The notes beneath the pieces are model-generated. The model was not told the DNA's origin. It searched no databases and worked only from the letters and a program-made list of their open reading frames with translations. A DNA stretch of 64,000 nt from Rhizobium sp. SG_E_25_P2 (GTDB taxonomy: Bacteria > Pseudomonadota > Alphaproteobacteria > Rhizobiales > Rhizobiaceae). Shown piece by piece: positions 16,985 to 25,081 of the stretch (position 1 is the stretch's first letter; every line of letters starts with the position of its first letter). Both the position numbers and the translations under genes were made by a program. The DNA lies in contig NZ_JARXVM010000012.1 of the NCBI RefSeq assembly GCF_029892285.1, positions 62,001-126,000 on the forward strand, written 5' to 3'.

Positions 16985-18454
16985 TTGTCTCCTTCCCCCA
17001 CCTCGTTCACCGATGAAGCCTGGATCGCGCTCGAAAATCTCGGCGACAAAGCCTCGGGACTGTTCAACCCGTCCATTCGCCTGGGGGTGACAGGCCTGTC
17101 TCGCGCAGGCAAGACCGTGTTCATCACCGCGCTGATCCACAACCTTCTCAATGGCGGACGGCTGCCGTTGTTTGAGGCGCAACGTTCGGGCCGCATCCGG
17201 TCGGTGGCGCTGGAGGAACAGCCCGACGACGCCGTGCCGCGCTTTCAATATGAGGATCACGTCAAGGCGCTGGTGGGCAAACGGATCTGGCCCGATTCCA
17301 CCCGGGCGATCTCGGAACTGCGCATCACCCTTCATTATCAGAGCGCGTCCGGCTGGGGCCGCCTGCTGTCGCCGGGAAAGCTGTCGATCGACATCGTCGA
17401 CTATCCCGGCGAATGGCTGATGGACCTGCCGCTGCTGACGCAGGATTTCGCCGCTTTTTCCGAACAGGCGCAAAAGCTCGCCCGACAGCCGCGCCGCGCC
17501 GGCTTCGCCCGCGACTGGCTGGCCCGCGCCGAACAGACCGCGCCGGATGCGCCTGCCGACGAAATGACCGCCCGTGACCTGGCGCAGGATTTCACCGCCT
17601 ATCTCCGCGCCTGCAAGGATGATGAGCAGGCCTTCTCCTCGCTCGCCCCAGGTCGCTTCCTGATGCCCGGCGATCTCGACGGCTCGCCCGCCCTCACCTT
17701 CTCGCCGCTCGTCAAGCTTGTTGCCGGCAGGCCTGCGAAAGGCAGCCTGCAGGCGATGATGGAGCGGCGTTTCGAAGCCTATAAGGCGCATGTGGTGAAG
17801 CCGTTCTTCCGCGACCATTTCACCCGGCTTGACCGACAGATCGTGCTGGTGGACGCGCTGCAGGCGATCAATGGCGGACCTGAGGCGATTGAGGATCTCG
17901 AAACCGCGCTCGGCGACGTGCTGGCCTCCTTCCGGCCCGGCGCGAACTCCTTTCTCGGCTCGCTGCTCACGCGGCGAATCGACAAGGTGCTGATCGCCGC
18001 CACCAAGGCCGATCACCTGCATCACGAAAGCCATGACCGGCTGGAAGCCATCACCCGCCGCATGGTCGATCGCGCAGTCAAGCGCATCGGCCGCTCAGGA
18101 GCCGGTATCGACGTCATCGCGCTAGCCTCGGTGCGCGCCACCCGCGAGGCGACCGTATCCCGCGACGGCGACAGGCTGCCGGTGATCGTCGGCACGCCAA
18201 TCGCGGGCGAAAAGATCGCCGGAGAGCATTTCGATGGAGAGAAGAAAACGGCGGTGTTTCCCGGCGACCTGCCCTCCAATCCCGACGTCTATTTCGACCG
18301 GGACGGCGCTTCCTGCAAGACGCCGCCGCAGGTCAACATCATCAGGTTCAGGCCGCCCGACATGGAAGATACGGGCGGCGGCATCACGCTGTCGCTTCCG
18401 CATATTCGTCTCGATCGCGCCCTGCAGTTTCTCATCGGAGACCGGCTGACATGA
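16985..18454 (+). CDS. YcjX-family P-loop GTPase-like protein
   Basis: A 489-residue YcjX (DUF463) protein. The P-loop is TGLSRAGKTVFITAL near residue 36; DIVDYPGEWLMDLPLL is a switch/Walker B-like segment, and ATKADHLH resembles a G4 (TKxD) motif. It starts with TTG at 16985 (SPSPTSFTDEAWIAL), because no in-frame ATG lies nearby and the family N-terminus begins here. In Proteobacteria ycjX is paired with a DUF697 membrane protein and linked to envelope stress. Here too the next gene, overlapping by 4 bases, is that partner. Confidence 0.9.
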   Translation: MSPSPTSFTDEAWIALENLGDKASGLFNPSIRLGVTGLSRAGKTVFITALIHNLLNGGRLPLFEAQRSGRIRSVALEEQPDDAVPRFQYEDHVKALVGKRIWPDSTRAISELRITLHYQSASGWGRLLSPGKLSIDIVDYPGEWLMDLPLLTQDFAAFSEQAQKLARQPRRAGFARDWLARAEQTAPDAPADEMTARDLAQDFTAYLRACKDDEQAFSSLAPGRFLMPGDLDGSPALTFSPLVKLVAGRPAKGSLQAMMERRFEAYKAHVVKPFFRDHFTRLDRQIVLVDALQAINGGPEAIEDLETALGDVLASFRPGANSFLGSLLTRRIDKVLIAATKADHLHHESHDRLEAITRRMVDRAVKRIGRSGAGIDVIALASVRATREATVSRDGDRLPVIVGTPIAGEKIAGEHFDGEKKTAVFPGDLPSNPDVYFDRDGASCKTPPQVNIIRFRPPDMEDTGGGITLSLPHIRLDRALQFLIGDRLT

Positions 18455-19482
18455 ATGATGACACGCGACCGCGCGCTCCCCAGGCCTTTTCGCTTGGCGA
18501 GCCGCCGCCGCCGCCCTTGAAAGCAGAGCGGCCGCCGGCCGCCTTCGACGCCGACGTGACGCTGACGGCAGTGGAAGACGATCCGTTTCTGGCCGAACAG
18601 ATGGCCGATCCAGCGGTCGCGCAGCCGCGCCGCAAGGGTTTCCCGCTGTTCTCGATCCTCTCGGGCGCGCTCGGCCTGTTGTTCTCCGCCGCCTTTGCGT
18701 TGTGGCTCGATGGATTGATCCGCGATCTCTCCGCGCGGGCCGACTGGCTGGGTTATACAGCGCTGACGCTGACCGGCGTCGCGGTCGCTGCGGCGCTCGG
18801 CATGGTCGGCCGCGAAATCTGGGCTCTGCGCCGGCTGTCATCGGTGCAGGATCTCAAGCGCGAGGCGGAGATCGCGCTCTCCGATCGCAAGCCCGCCCAT
18901 GCCCGCGCGGTGGTCGCCCGGCTGGTGGCGCTTTCTGCCAAGATCCCGGAGACGGAAGCTGGTCGTAAGGCGCTGGCGGCGACGGAACAGGATGTCATCG
19001 ATCCCGAAGGCCTGATCCGGCTGGCGGAACTCGAACTTCTGGCCCCTGCCGACCGCCGCGCGCGTCGATTGATCCTCGACGCCAGCAAGCGCGTGTCGAT
19101 CGTCACCGCCGTCAGTCCGCGCGCCATCGTCGATCTCGGCTACGTCCTGTTCGAATCGGCCCGACTGGTGCGGACGGTGGCGGAGACCTATGGCACGCGC
19201 CCGGGACGTCTCGGCATGCTCAGGCTGTTCGGCGATGTCATCGCCCATCTCGCGGTCACCGGATCCATCGCGGTGGGAGACGGAATCGCCCAGCAGGTGC
19301 TCGGCCATGGCGTCGCCTCGAAGATATCGGCCCGTCTCGGCGAAGGCGTCATCAATGGACTGATGACGGCGCGAATCGGCATTGCCGCCATGGATCTTCT
19401 GCGCCCGCTGCCGTTTCGCGCCCAGCGGCGACCCGGCGTCAGCGATTTCGTCGGGGACCTGACCGGATATTCCGGTGGATAA
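18451..19482 (+). CDS. YcjF/TIGR01620-family inner membrane protein (DUF697)
   Basis: A 343-residue membrane protein. It has a Pro-rich cytoplasmic N-terminus (residues 1-65), two transmembrane segments near 68-90 (ILSGALGLLFSAAFALWL) and 101-122 (GYTALTLTGVAVAAALGMVG), then a DUF697 region (AVSPRAIVDLGYVLFESARLVRTVAETYGTRPG, VIAHLAVTGSIAVGDGI). Its ATG overlaps the ycjX stop. The pair probably acts at the inner membrane; the biochemical role is unknown. Confidence 0.88.
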   Translation: MNDDTRPRAPQAFSLGEPPPPPLKAERPPAAFDADVTLTAVEDDPFLAEQMADPAVAQPRRKGFPLFSILSGALGLLFSAAFALWLDGLIRDLSARADWLGYTALTLTGVAVAAALGMVGREIWALRRLSSVQDLKREAEIALSDRKPAHARAVVARLVALSAKIPETEAGRKALAATEQDVIDPEGLIRLAELELLAPADRRARRLILDASKRVSIVTAVSPRAIVDLGYVLFESARLVRTVAETYGTRPGRLGMLRLFGDVIAHLAVTGSIAVGDGIAQQVLGHGVASKISARLGEGVINGLMTARIGIAAMDLLRPLPFRAQRRPGVSDFVGDLTGYSGG

Positions 19483-19680
19483 CCGACATCTGCAGCCCCG
19501 CCGTTGCAGCTCGGCAACAGCTGGCTTCGCCCGGAGCCAACGGAGAGTCGGCTGCGGCGCGAAACGCTTTTCAATCGCCGCAGCGGACGGCTAAATGGCG
19601 ATAACGAAACTTTCAATTAACCATTCTCGGCCAAAACTGCGAAGATTGTTCCAGTAGCGGCTGCCCCGGAAGGAAGCTCA

Positions 19681-20226
19681 ATGTTTTCGCGCGTAACCCC
19701 ATTCGTCCTTGGCTTTGCGAGCCTCGTCGCCTTCGGGCCGGCGATGGTTGCGCCGGCGGAAGCCGGCAATCGCGACAAGGTGTTTTTCGAAGGCGTCGCC
19801 GGCGAGTGGAGCGGCCCGGGCGAAATCGTCGCCGGCAAATACAAGGGCACCAAGTTCAACTGCACGCTCACCGGCGTCACCGAGGGCAAGTCCACCGGCA
19901 TGACGCTTGACGGTTATTGCCGCGTCGGCTTCTTCAAGCAGCCGATGAAGGCGACGATCATGTCGGAAGGCCGCAGCTACAAGGGCAAGTTCCTCGACGG
20001 CGCAGCCGGCAAGGGCCTCGACATCGTCTCGGGCAATGTCACCGGCCAGAAGATGGTGGTCGGCATCACCCGCGCCCGCCTCAACGGCGCGATGATCGCC
20101 CGCCTGCAGGGCAAGAATTCCATGACCGTGACCATTTCGGTGAAGGTCGACGAAACGATGATCCCGGTGATCGGCATGTCGCTGAACCGTCAGACGGATG
20201 AGATCGCGGTCGGCTCGGTTGAGTGA
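19681..20226 (+). CDS. Secreted protein of unknown function
   Basis: A 181-residue protein with a Sec signal peptide (FSRVTPFVLGFASLVAFGPAM, cleavage probably after APAEA). The mature part is rich in short beta strands: FEGVAGEWSGPGEIVAGKYKG, TKFNCTLTG, DGYCRVGFF. It has two Cys that could form a disulfide in the periplasm. I know conserved hypotheticals of this type in Rhizobiales but no function. GGAAGGAAGCTCA precedes the ATG. A TTAACCAT sequence (CtrA-box-like) lies at 19617-19624 upstream, and a clear terminator follows. Confidence 0.8.
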   Translation: MFSRVTPFVLGFASLVAFGPAMVAPAEAGNRDKVFFEGVAGEWSGPGEIVAGKYKGTKFNCTLTGVTEGKSTGMTLDGYCRVGFFKQPMKATIMSEGRSYKGKFLDGAAGKGLDIVSGNVTGQKMVVGITRARLNGAMIARLQGKNSMTVTISVKVDETMIPVIGMSLNRQTDEIAVGSVE

Positions 20227-20273
20227 GACGTTGCGATCCGTGGGGCTGATTGGCCAACATAAGAGTGAAGAAT

Positions 20274-20299
20274 GGGAGGCCGCCGCGCTTCCCTTTTTT
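20274..20299 (+). terminator. Rho-independent terminator of the secreted-protein gene
   Basis: GGGAGGC (20274-20280) pairs with GCTTCCC (20287-20293) with one G-U pair, followed by six T (20294-20299). It lies 48 bases after the stop of the upstream gene and before the convergent PemK-like gene. Confidence 0.75.
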
Positions 20300-20306
20300 A
20301 TTTGGC

Positions 20307-20732
20307 TCAACGTTTTGGGCGCGCCAGGCGATGCTCGGCAACCGCCTTGGCAAGCTGCTTGCGGATCTCGTTGAAGAAGGCCTCTGGGATCATTCCGTAA
20401 TCGATTCGATCCGGGTCATCGGGGCGGGGTCGGACATTCGGACCGGGCCATTCGAATTCGTTGACTTCCGATACGCGCACCCAGTTTCTTTCCCGATCAA
20501 GACCGATGGCTGCGCAAATCTCGGCCGGAATTTCGAGCGAGTTCTTCTCTTCACCCGGCTCGGGATATGCGTGCGTGATCGGCACGACCAGAGTTCGCCC
20601 AGACGCCTTGACATAGAGAACGATGGCGCATGGTCTATCCTTGCCGCTGGTGGCGAAGCCTCTTTGATGGTCGCTGTCCCACAGATAATCGAAACGGATC
20701 ACCAGACCGGGAACTGGATCCGGATAGTTCAC
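20307..20732 (-). CDS. PemK/MazF-like toxin (growth-inhibitor type)
   Basis: A 141-residue protein: GLVIRFDYLW, then a GKDRPCAIVLYV strand, VVPITHAYPEPGEEKNSLEIP and WVRVSEVNEFEWPGPNVRP. The GKxRPxxVL and VxPITH strands are the core of the PemK/MazF/CcdB-like RNase fold. It overlaps by 4 bases with an upstream Phd/YefM antitoxin, which strongly supports a toxin role. I am fairly sure of the TA role, less of the exact toxin subfamily. It is convergent with the secreted-protein gene and separated from it by a terminator. Confidence 0.75.
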   Translation of the reverse strand: MNYPDPVPGLVIRFDYLWDSDHQRGFATSGKDRPCAIVLYVKASGRTLVVPITHAYPEPGEEKNSLEIPAEICAAIGLDRERNWVRVSEVNEFEWPGPNVRPRPDDPDRIDYGMIPEAFFNEIRKQLAKAVAEHRLARPKR

Positions 20733-20983
20733 TCGGAAGCCTTGCCATATTCGGCGTTCATAATGGCGGACAGCGTCTCGTCATCCATGTCCCGCGCGTG
20801 AATAACCCGACGCTCCCGCTTCTTGAGCCGCTCGTAGTTTTCAAGTTCTTTCAAGCTGATATACGCGCCGATCGGGCGGCCATGCGACGTGACCTCCACG
20901 CCGCCGGACACCATTGCTTCATCGCGATACTTGCCGAATTCCTTGGCGAAGGTGGTGGCTGACACCTGGGTTGGATATCCCAT
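20729..20983 (-). CDS. Phd/YefM-type antitoxin
   Basis: An 84-residue antitoxin: MGYPTQVSATTFAKEFGKYRDEAMVSGGVEVTSHGRPIGAYIS is the Phd/YefM fold, followed by a charged helix ELENYERLKKRERRVIHARDMDDETL that should contact the toxin. Its stop overlaps the toxin start. GAGCAG precedes the ATG. It probably represses its own promoter in the 87 bases upstream. Confidence 0.85.
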   Translation of the reverse strand: MGYPTQVSATTFAKEFGKYRDEAMVSGGVEVTSHGRPIGAYISLKELENYERLKKRERRVIHARDMDDETLSAIMNAEYGKASE

Positions 20984-21070
20984 GATCTGCTCCTGTTTCG
21001 GGCAGATTTACGGAAATTCCGTATTTTGTCAATGTATGGCTGACGGCATGACTTAAATGCCGCCAAGAAG

Positions 21071-21592
21071 TCACACCCGACGCCACCAACCCCGATCTGC
21101 GTCCGCCACCTCGATGCCGGCGGCGTCGACATCGGCGAGCCAGGCGGAAATGGACCGTTCGGCGATGACGAGATCGGGAGTGAGATCCGCGAGCGGCAGA
21201 AGCACGAAGGCGCGCTCGGTCATGCGCGGATGCGGTACGGTCAGCTCGTCGCTCGCCATACGCAGATCGCCATAGGCTAGCAGATCGAGATCGATGGTGC
21301 GTGGTCCCCAGCGCTCAATGCGGACGCGTTTCATCGACCGCTCGATCTCCAGACAGAGCCTGAGAAGCGACAGCGGATCGAGCGTGGTGCGGATTTCCGC
21401 CGCGCTGTTAAAGAACCAGTCCTGATCGGTCTTGCCCCAGGGCGGCGTCCGATAGAGCCGTGACACGGCGATCACGCGACAGTCCGCGCGATCGTCGACC
21501 CGGTTCAATGCCTCGGCCATATGGGCGACGGGATCGCCGATATTTCCGCCGAGCCCGAGATAGGCGACGGCGCCGGCTTCAACGTTGGGCAT
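21071..21592 (-). CDS. folK: 2-amino-4-hydroxy-6-hydroxymethyldihydropteridine pyrophosphokinase
   Basis: A 173-residue HPPK. VAYLGLGGNIGDP is the N-terminal motif, VSRLYRTPPWGKTDQDWFFNSA the central one, and RWGPRTIDLDLLAYG carries the signature RxxPRxIDLDLL with metal-binding Asp pair; VPHPRMTERAFVLLPL closes the family pattern. It transfers pyrophosphate from ATP to the pterin in folate synthesis. I chose ATG 21592 (MPNVEAGAVAYLGLG), which overlaps folB by 14 bases; longer starts add non-family residues. It ends the folP-folB-folK operon. Confidence 0.96.
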   Translation of the reverse strand: MPNVEAGAVAYLGLGGNIGDPVAHMAEALNRVDDRADCRVIAVSRLYRTPPWGKTDQDWFFNSAAEIRTTLDPLSLLRLCLEIERSMKRVRIERWGPRTIDLDLLAYGDLRMASDELTVPHPRMTERAFVLLPLADLTPDLVIAERSISAWLADVDAAGIEVADADRGWWRRV

Positions 21593-21953
21593 GATGCTCG
21601 ACGGACACCTGGACATAATCGAGAACGCCGGTGATCGGCGCATTCGGCTTGCGCAGGGTGATTTTGGCGCGCACGATCTGCGGAAACTGCTGGGCCAGTG
21701 CGCGGGCGATCTCGGTGGCCAGCGCCTCGATCAGATAATAGCGGCGACCGGTGACGATTCCCTCGATCAGTTTGAAGGCGACGCCGTAGTCGACGGTCGT
21801 TTCCAGTGCGTCATGTTCGAGCGGACCGGCCGGCATGACCTCCAGTTCCGCGTCGACGAAGAAGCGCTGTCCCAGCACTTCTTCTTCGTCCATGACGCCG
21901 TGGCGCGCGAAGAAAGCGCAGTTGGCGAGTGTGATCGTGTAAGTGCCAGTCAT
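21579..21953 (-). CDS. folB: Dihydroneopterin aldolase
   Basis: A 124-residue DHNA. LANCAFFARHGVMDEEEVLGQRFFVDAEL is the family's opening with the substrate-binding Glu, TTVDYGVAFKLIEGIV follows, and EALATEIARAL carries the conserved Glu; ITLRKPNAPI holds the catalytic Lys. It converts dihydroneopterin to the HPPK substrate. It overlaps folP by 4 bases and folK by 14, so the three are one translation-coupled operon. Confidence 0.96.
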   Translation of the reverse strand: MTGTYTITLANCAFFARHGVMDEEEVLGQRFFVDAELEVMPAGPLEHDALETTVDYGVAFKLIEGIVTGRRYYLIEALATEIARALAQQFPQIVRAKITLRKPNAPITGVLDYVQVSVEHHAQR

Positions 21954-22822
21954 GCAAGTGTTCCTCGCCCATCCGTTTCGCGGGCCTTGAGCATAGCATC
22001 AGCGACGCGCAAGGCGTCGCGGTTGAATGCGACATTGTGGACGCGGAAAATGGCCGCCCCCGAGATTCTGAGAAGCGCGCTCGTCGCCGCCGTCGCCACG
22101 TCGCGCTCGGCCGGCGCGCGATCCGTCAGCGCGCCGAGAAACCGTTTGCGCGACGTTCCCGCCAGAAGCGGATAGCCGAGTGCGATCAACTCGTCAAACC
22201 GGCTCATCAGCGCGAGATTGTCAGCCGGCGTTTCCTTGTTGAAACCGAAACCTGGATCGAGCACGAGCCGTTCCCGATCAAGACCCGCCGCCTGGGCGAT
22301 CTCAAGCGTCGCGTCGAAGAACAGCCGTTGATCCTCAATGGGATCGGCCAGTTTTTCGCGGCCCCTGCCCGTATGCATGGCCACGACGCCCGCTCCAGTG
22401 TCCACAGCCGCCGCAGCCATGTCCGGATCTTTCTGTAAACCCTCGATATCGTTGATGATATGCGCGCCGGCCATGATCGCCAGCCGCGCGGTGTCGGCGC
22501 GATAGGTGTCGACAGAGAGAATGGCGTCGGTAGAGCGGGCAAGTTCGGCGATCACCGGCAGTATCCGGGCCTGTTCTTCCAGCGCTGACACGGGCGCTGC
22601 GCCAGGACGGGTGGATTCGCCGCCGATATCGATGATGCCGGCTCCATCTTCCACGGCCTGCCGGGCGTTTGCGACCGCACTTTCGACCGCCAGATTCCGC
22701 CCGCCATCGGAGAAGGAATCAGGGGTGACGTTGATGACGGCCATGATCACGGCCTCCGGACCCAGCCTCAGGCTGCGTCCATGCGCGAGGGTCCAGTCGA
22801 AGGGCGCGAAGGGCGAGGTCAT
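21950..22822 (-). CDS. folP: Dihydropteroate synthase
   Basis: A 290-residue DHPS with (AVI)MAVINVTPDSFSDGG as the pterin/pyrophosphate loop, GIIDIGGESTRPGAAPV as the second signature loop, VDTYRADTARLA, IINDIEG, and DPGFGFNKETPADN with the substrate Lys region. TSRKRFLG and VHNVAFNRDALRVADAML give the C-terminal phosphate contacts. It condenses p-aminobenzoate with the pterin pyrophosphate. I chose ATG 22822 (MTSPFAPFDW), with GGAGA just upstream; a longer frame to 22987 is not family-like. First gene of the fol operon. Confidence 0.96.
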   Translation of the reverse strand: MTSPFAPFDWTLAHGRSLRLGPEAVIMAVINVTPDSFSDGGRNLAVESAVANARQAVEDGAGIIDIGGESTRPGAAPVSALEEQARILPVIAELARSTDAILSVDTYRADTARLAIMAGAHIINDIEGLQKDPDMAAAAVDTGAGVVAMHTGRGREKLADPIEDQRLFFDATLEIAQAAGLDRERLVLDPGFGFNKETPADNLALMSRFDELIALGYPLLAGTSRKRFLGALTDRAPAERDVATAATSALLRISGAAIFRVHNVAFNRDALRVADAMLKARETDGRGTLA

Positions 22823-22938
22823 CAGAGATCTCCGCTCGGGATGTCGTCGGCTGCTGATTGCATATTGCGCGCCAGCAGACAATGACTGAAAATGGACGCC
22901 AGCATAGAGGACCCGCAGAGGATGCGAGGAGTGAGCCG

Positions 22939-23544
22939 ATGAAGAGAATGACCTGTTTCGCTCTCCTCGTTGGATTTCTCGCCGCATGCTCGTCCGCCCA
23001 GGCTGACATGATCGCGCGCAAGACGGTCACCTATTTCAGTATCGGCGGAAAGACCGCAGCCGATCTCGATCGCGAAATGTCCGAACGCGGACCGTTGCTG
23101 GCGACCGGGCGCCGGCATCCCGGCGCGACCCGGGTGACGTTTTCCGGAAAGGCGTCCTATATCGCCGAAGGCGGCCGATGCCGAATCGGCGAAGCGCGCA
23201 TCATGCTCACCACCAAGATGATGCTGCCGCGGTGGAAAAATCGCTCCAAAGCCGACGCCCGGATGGCGTTGCTCTGGGACACGTTGTCGGCCGACATCAA
23301 ACGACACGAGGAGCGGCATGCGGAGATCGCCCGCAACCATGCGCGCACGCTGGAACGCACTTTGCGGTCGCTGAGAGCGGAGAAAAGCTGCGACGCGCTG
23401 AAAGCCAAGGTTGCGGTCGCCACGGCGGAGGCGTTGGAAGCGCATGACGCGGACCAGAAGCGATTCGACCGAATCGAAGCCGCAAATTTCGGCGCTCGGA
23501 TGACGCGCCTGCTGCGCTACCGGGCGACGGGACGCGCAGAGTAG
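22939..23544 (+). CDS. DUF922-family secreted putative zinc peptidase
   Basis: A 201-residue protein with a signal sequence (MKRMTCFALLVGFLAACSSAQA) that could also be a lipobox (LAAC). TVTYFSIGGKTAADLDREMSERGP and VTFSGKASYI match the DUF922 fold, and the segment IKRHEERHAEIARNHARTLE near residue 124 contains HExxH-like HEERH, the expected zinc-binding and catalytic site. It probably cleaves or binds something in the periplasm; no substrate is known. I chose ATG 22939, with AGGAG eight bases upstream. It is divergent from the folate operon. Confidence 0.85.
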   Translation: MKRMTCFALLVGFLAACSSAQADMIARKTVTYFSIGGKTAADLDREMSERGPLLATGRRHPGATRVTFSGKASYIAEGGRCRIGEARIMLTTKMMLPRWKNRSKADARMALLWDTLSADIKRHEERHAEIARNHARTLERTLRSLRAEKSCDALKAKVAVATAEALEAHDADQKRFDRIEAANFGARMTRLLRYRATGRAE

Positions 23545-23689
23545 CGCATTTCGCCCTCATTTCCCGGATTTTCGCCAGAATCTGCTCGAATGCAGCATCG
23601 AGCTTGCGCGGGGCTTGCGTCTTTCCTGTTAATTAGCTCGCTATTTGTCTTAGTTGAACTTGAAGACCATCTAAAATAGGGTCTCAATT

Positions 23690-23852
23690 ACCGGACGAGT
23701 TGAAGCGGTCGCGGCGTAAAGCAGCTTTCTTTCGGTCTGCCTTGTGGTTTCCCTGACGCATTGGAGTGGCAACAGGTGTCTCCTCCCTCGCCTGTTTGAC
23801 GATGCGTCTTCCTTGCCTCGCTCGTCACTAGATGCCGAGCGAGGCTTTTTTT
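23690..23852 (+). ncRNA. Candidate small RNA with anti-Shine-Dalgarno loop
   Basis: This gap of about 330 bases has no gene but has three ordered elements on the plus strand. A hairpin AACAGG / CCTGTT (23771-23776 with 23791-23796) exposes CTCCTCCC (23780-23787) in its loop. A strong rho-independent terminator follows (23815-23852). An AT-rich stretch with TTGAAC and TAAAAT-like hexamers lies upstream at about 23653-23678. Loops exposing CCUCCUCCC-like motifs followed by a terminator characterise alphaproteobacterial sRNAs that block ribosome binding (the alpha-r14 and CcsR types). The 5' end is a guess. It lies between the DUF922 gene and a convergent ferredoxin gene. Confidence 0.5.
23815..23852 (+). 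terminator. Strong rho-independent terminator
   Basis: A perfect 10-base stem GCCTCGCTCG / CGAGCGAGGC (23815-23824 with 23836-23845) with an 11-base loop and seven T (23846-23852). It is 270 bases past the DUF922 stop, too far to be that gene's natural end, so a separate transcript such as the candidate sRNA is the better explanation. Confidence 0.85.
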
Positions 23853-23872
23853 GTCCGGACCAACGGCAATCG

Positions 23873-24241
<369 letters not shown>

Positions 24242-24281
24242 TCAGAAATGCGTCAACAACAGCGGCGACAGCCGCTCGCGA

Positions 24282-24647
24282 TCAACGCGAAAGCTTGAGA
24301 ATGAAATTCTCGGCTTCGATGACGGCGGCCCCCAGCATCGCGAGTGCGGCGGCGTCATTGGCGTCGTTTTCCACCTTCTCGGCGACCGAAGAGACGCTGA
24401 AAGCGCCGATGGCCAGAGCCGCGCCCCTGAGACGATGCGCGATGGCGGCGCGATTGTCGTTGGCCGCGGTGGACAATTCCGCCATGCAATTGCGCGCCTG
24501 GCGCGCGAAAATGTTGAGAACTTCCAGTTCGAGGTTCTTGTCGCCTGATGTCTGTCGCGCAAGATGGACGAGGTCGATGGGGCGAGCTCGCGAGGGCGCG
24601 GCGGCGTAATTGTCGGGAGCTTCGAATGCGACGGATGCGGCTGCCAT
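24282..24647 (-). CDS. Hpt-domain phosphotransfer protein
   Basis: A 121-residue protein that is essentially one histidine phosphotransfer domain. The phospho-accepting His71 is in AAIAHRLRGAALAIGA, a variant of the HxLKGxA pattern. It should relay phosphate between a hybrid histidine kinase and a response regulator; neither is encoded nearby. I prefer ATG 24647 (MAAASVAFEAPD), with AGGGA about seven bases upstream; ATGs at 24653 and 24680 are alternatives. It is divergent from the giant coiled-coil gene, and the shared upstream region carries a CtrA-box-like site, so cell-cycle control is possible. Confidence 0.85.
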   Translation of the reverse strand: MAAASVAFEAPDNYAAAPSRARPIDLVHLARQTSGDKNLELEVLNIFARQARNCMAELSTAANDNRAAIAHRLRGAALAIGAFSVSSVAEKVENDANDAAALAMLGAAVIEAENFILKLSR

Positions 24648-25081
24648 GTTCATTTCCCTGTTCTTGTTTAGTTGTGACACATGCGAGTTTTCTTATGACC
24701 ACAGTGTCGCAGCGATGGACGCAAGAACGCTTAATTGAGGCGTTTTCAGGGAAGGCATTTTGCAAAGATGGTTAACGATGCCTAAACAGGCTTAATCGCA
24801 AGGTTTTTCCAGCCGGGGCGGACAAATTGTCGTTAATATCCTCTCAACCTTGCGCAGAGCTTACCCACAAGTGATTGTACCAAAACGGCTTCTGTGCCAC
24901 TACGTAACGTGGGAAATAAGGCCGTGTTTAACCAGCGGCCGCGAAAGTGACGGTTCCGCGAAACGCATCCATCGCCGCTTGTGGCGGGGCGTGCGACAAT
25001 CGCCGGAGCGAATGCAGGGCCTCGACGTTTCGTTTCCAATCGGGACAGCGACGACGAGGTAGGAAAACGAGGCAGTTCGGA
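24648..25081. promoter_or_regulatory. Divergent regulatory region of the Hpt and giant coiled-coil genes
   Basis: About 430 bases without a gene. ATGGTTAA at 24768-24775 is the reverse complement of the CtrA half-site TTAACCAT, and seven bases after its TTAA comes TAAA, an imperfect TTAA-N7-TTAA. A second near match, TTTAACCAG, lies at about 24927, and TTAA-N7-TCAA at about 24834. The last ~130 bases before the ATG at 25082 stay open in frame with the giant gene, but the family-like N-terminus begins only at 25082. Confidence 0.4.

Noticed and set aside
23600-23860. 6S RNA in the gap before the ferredoxin gene
   Set aside because: There is no long closing stem with central bubble, and zapA is not adjacent. 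The short hairpin plus terminator fits an antisense-type sRNA better.
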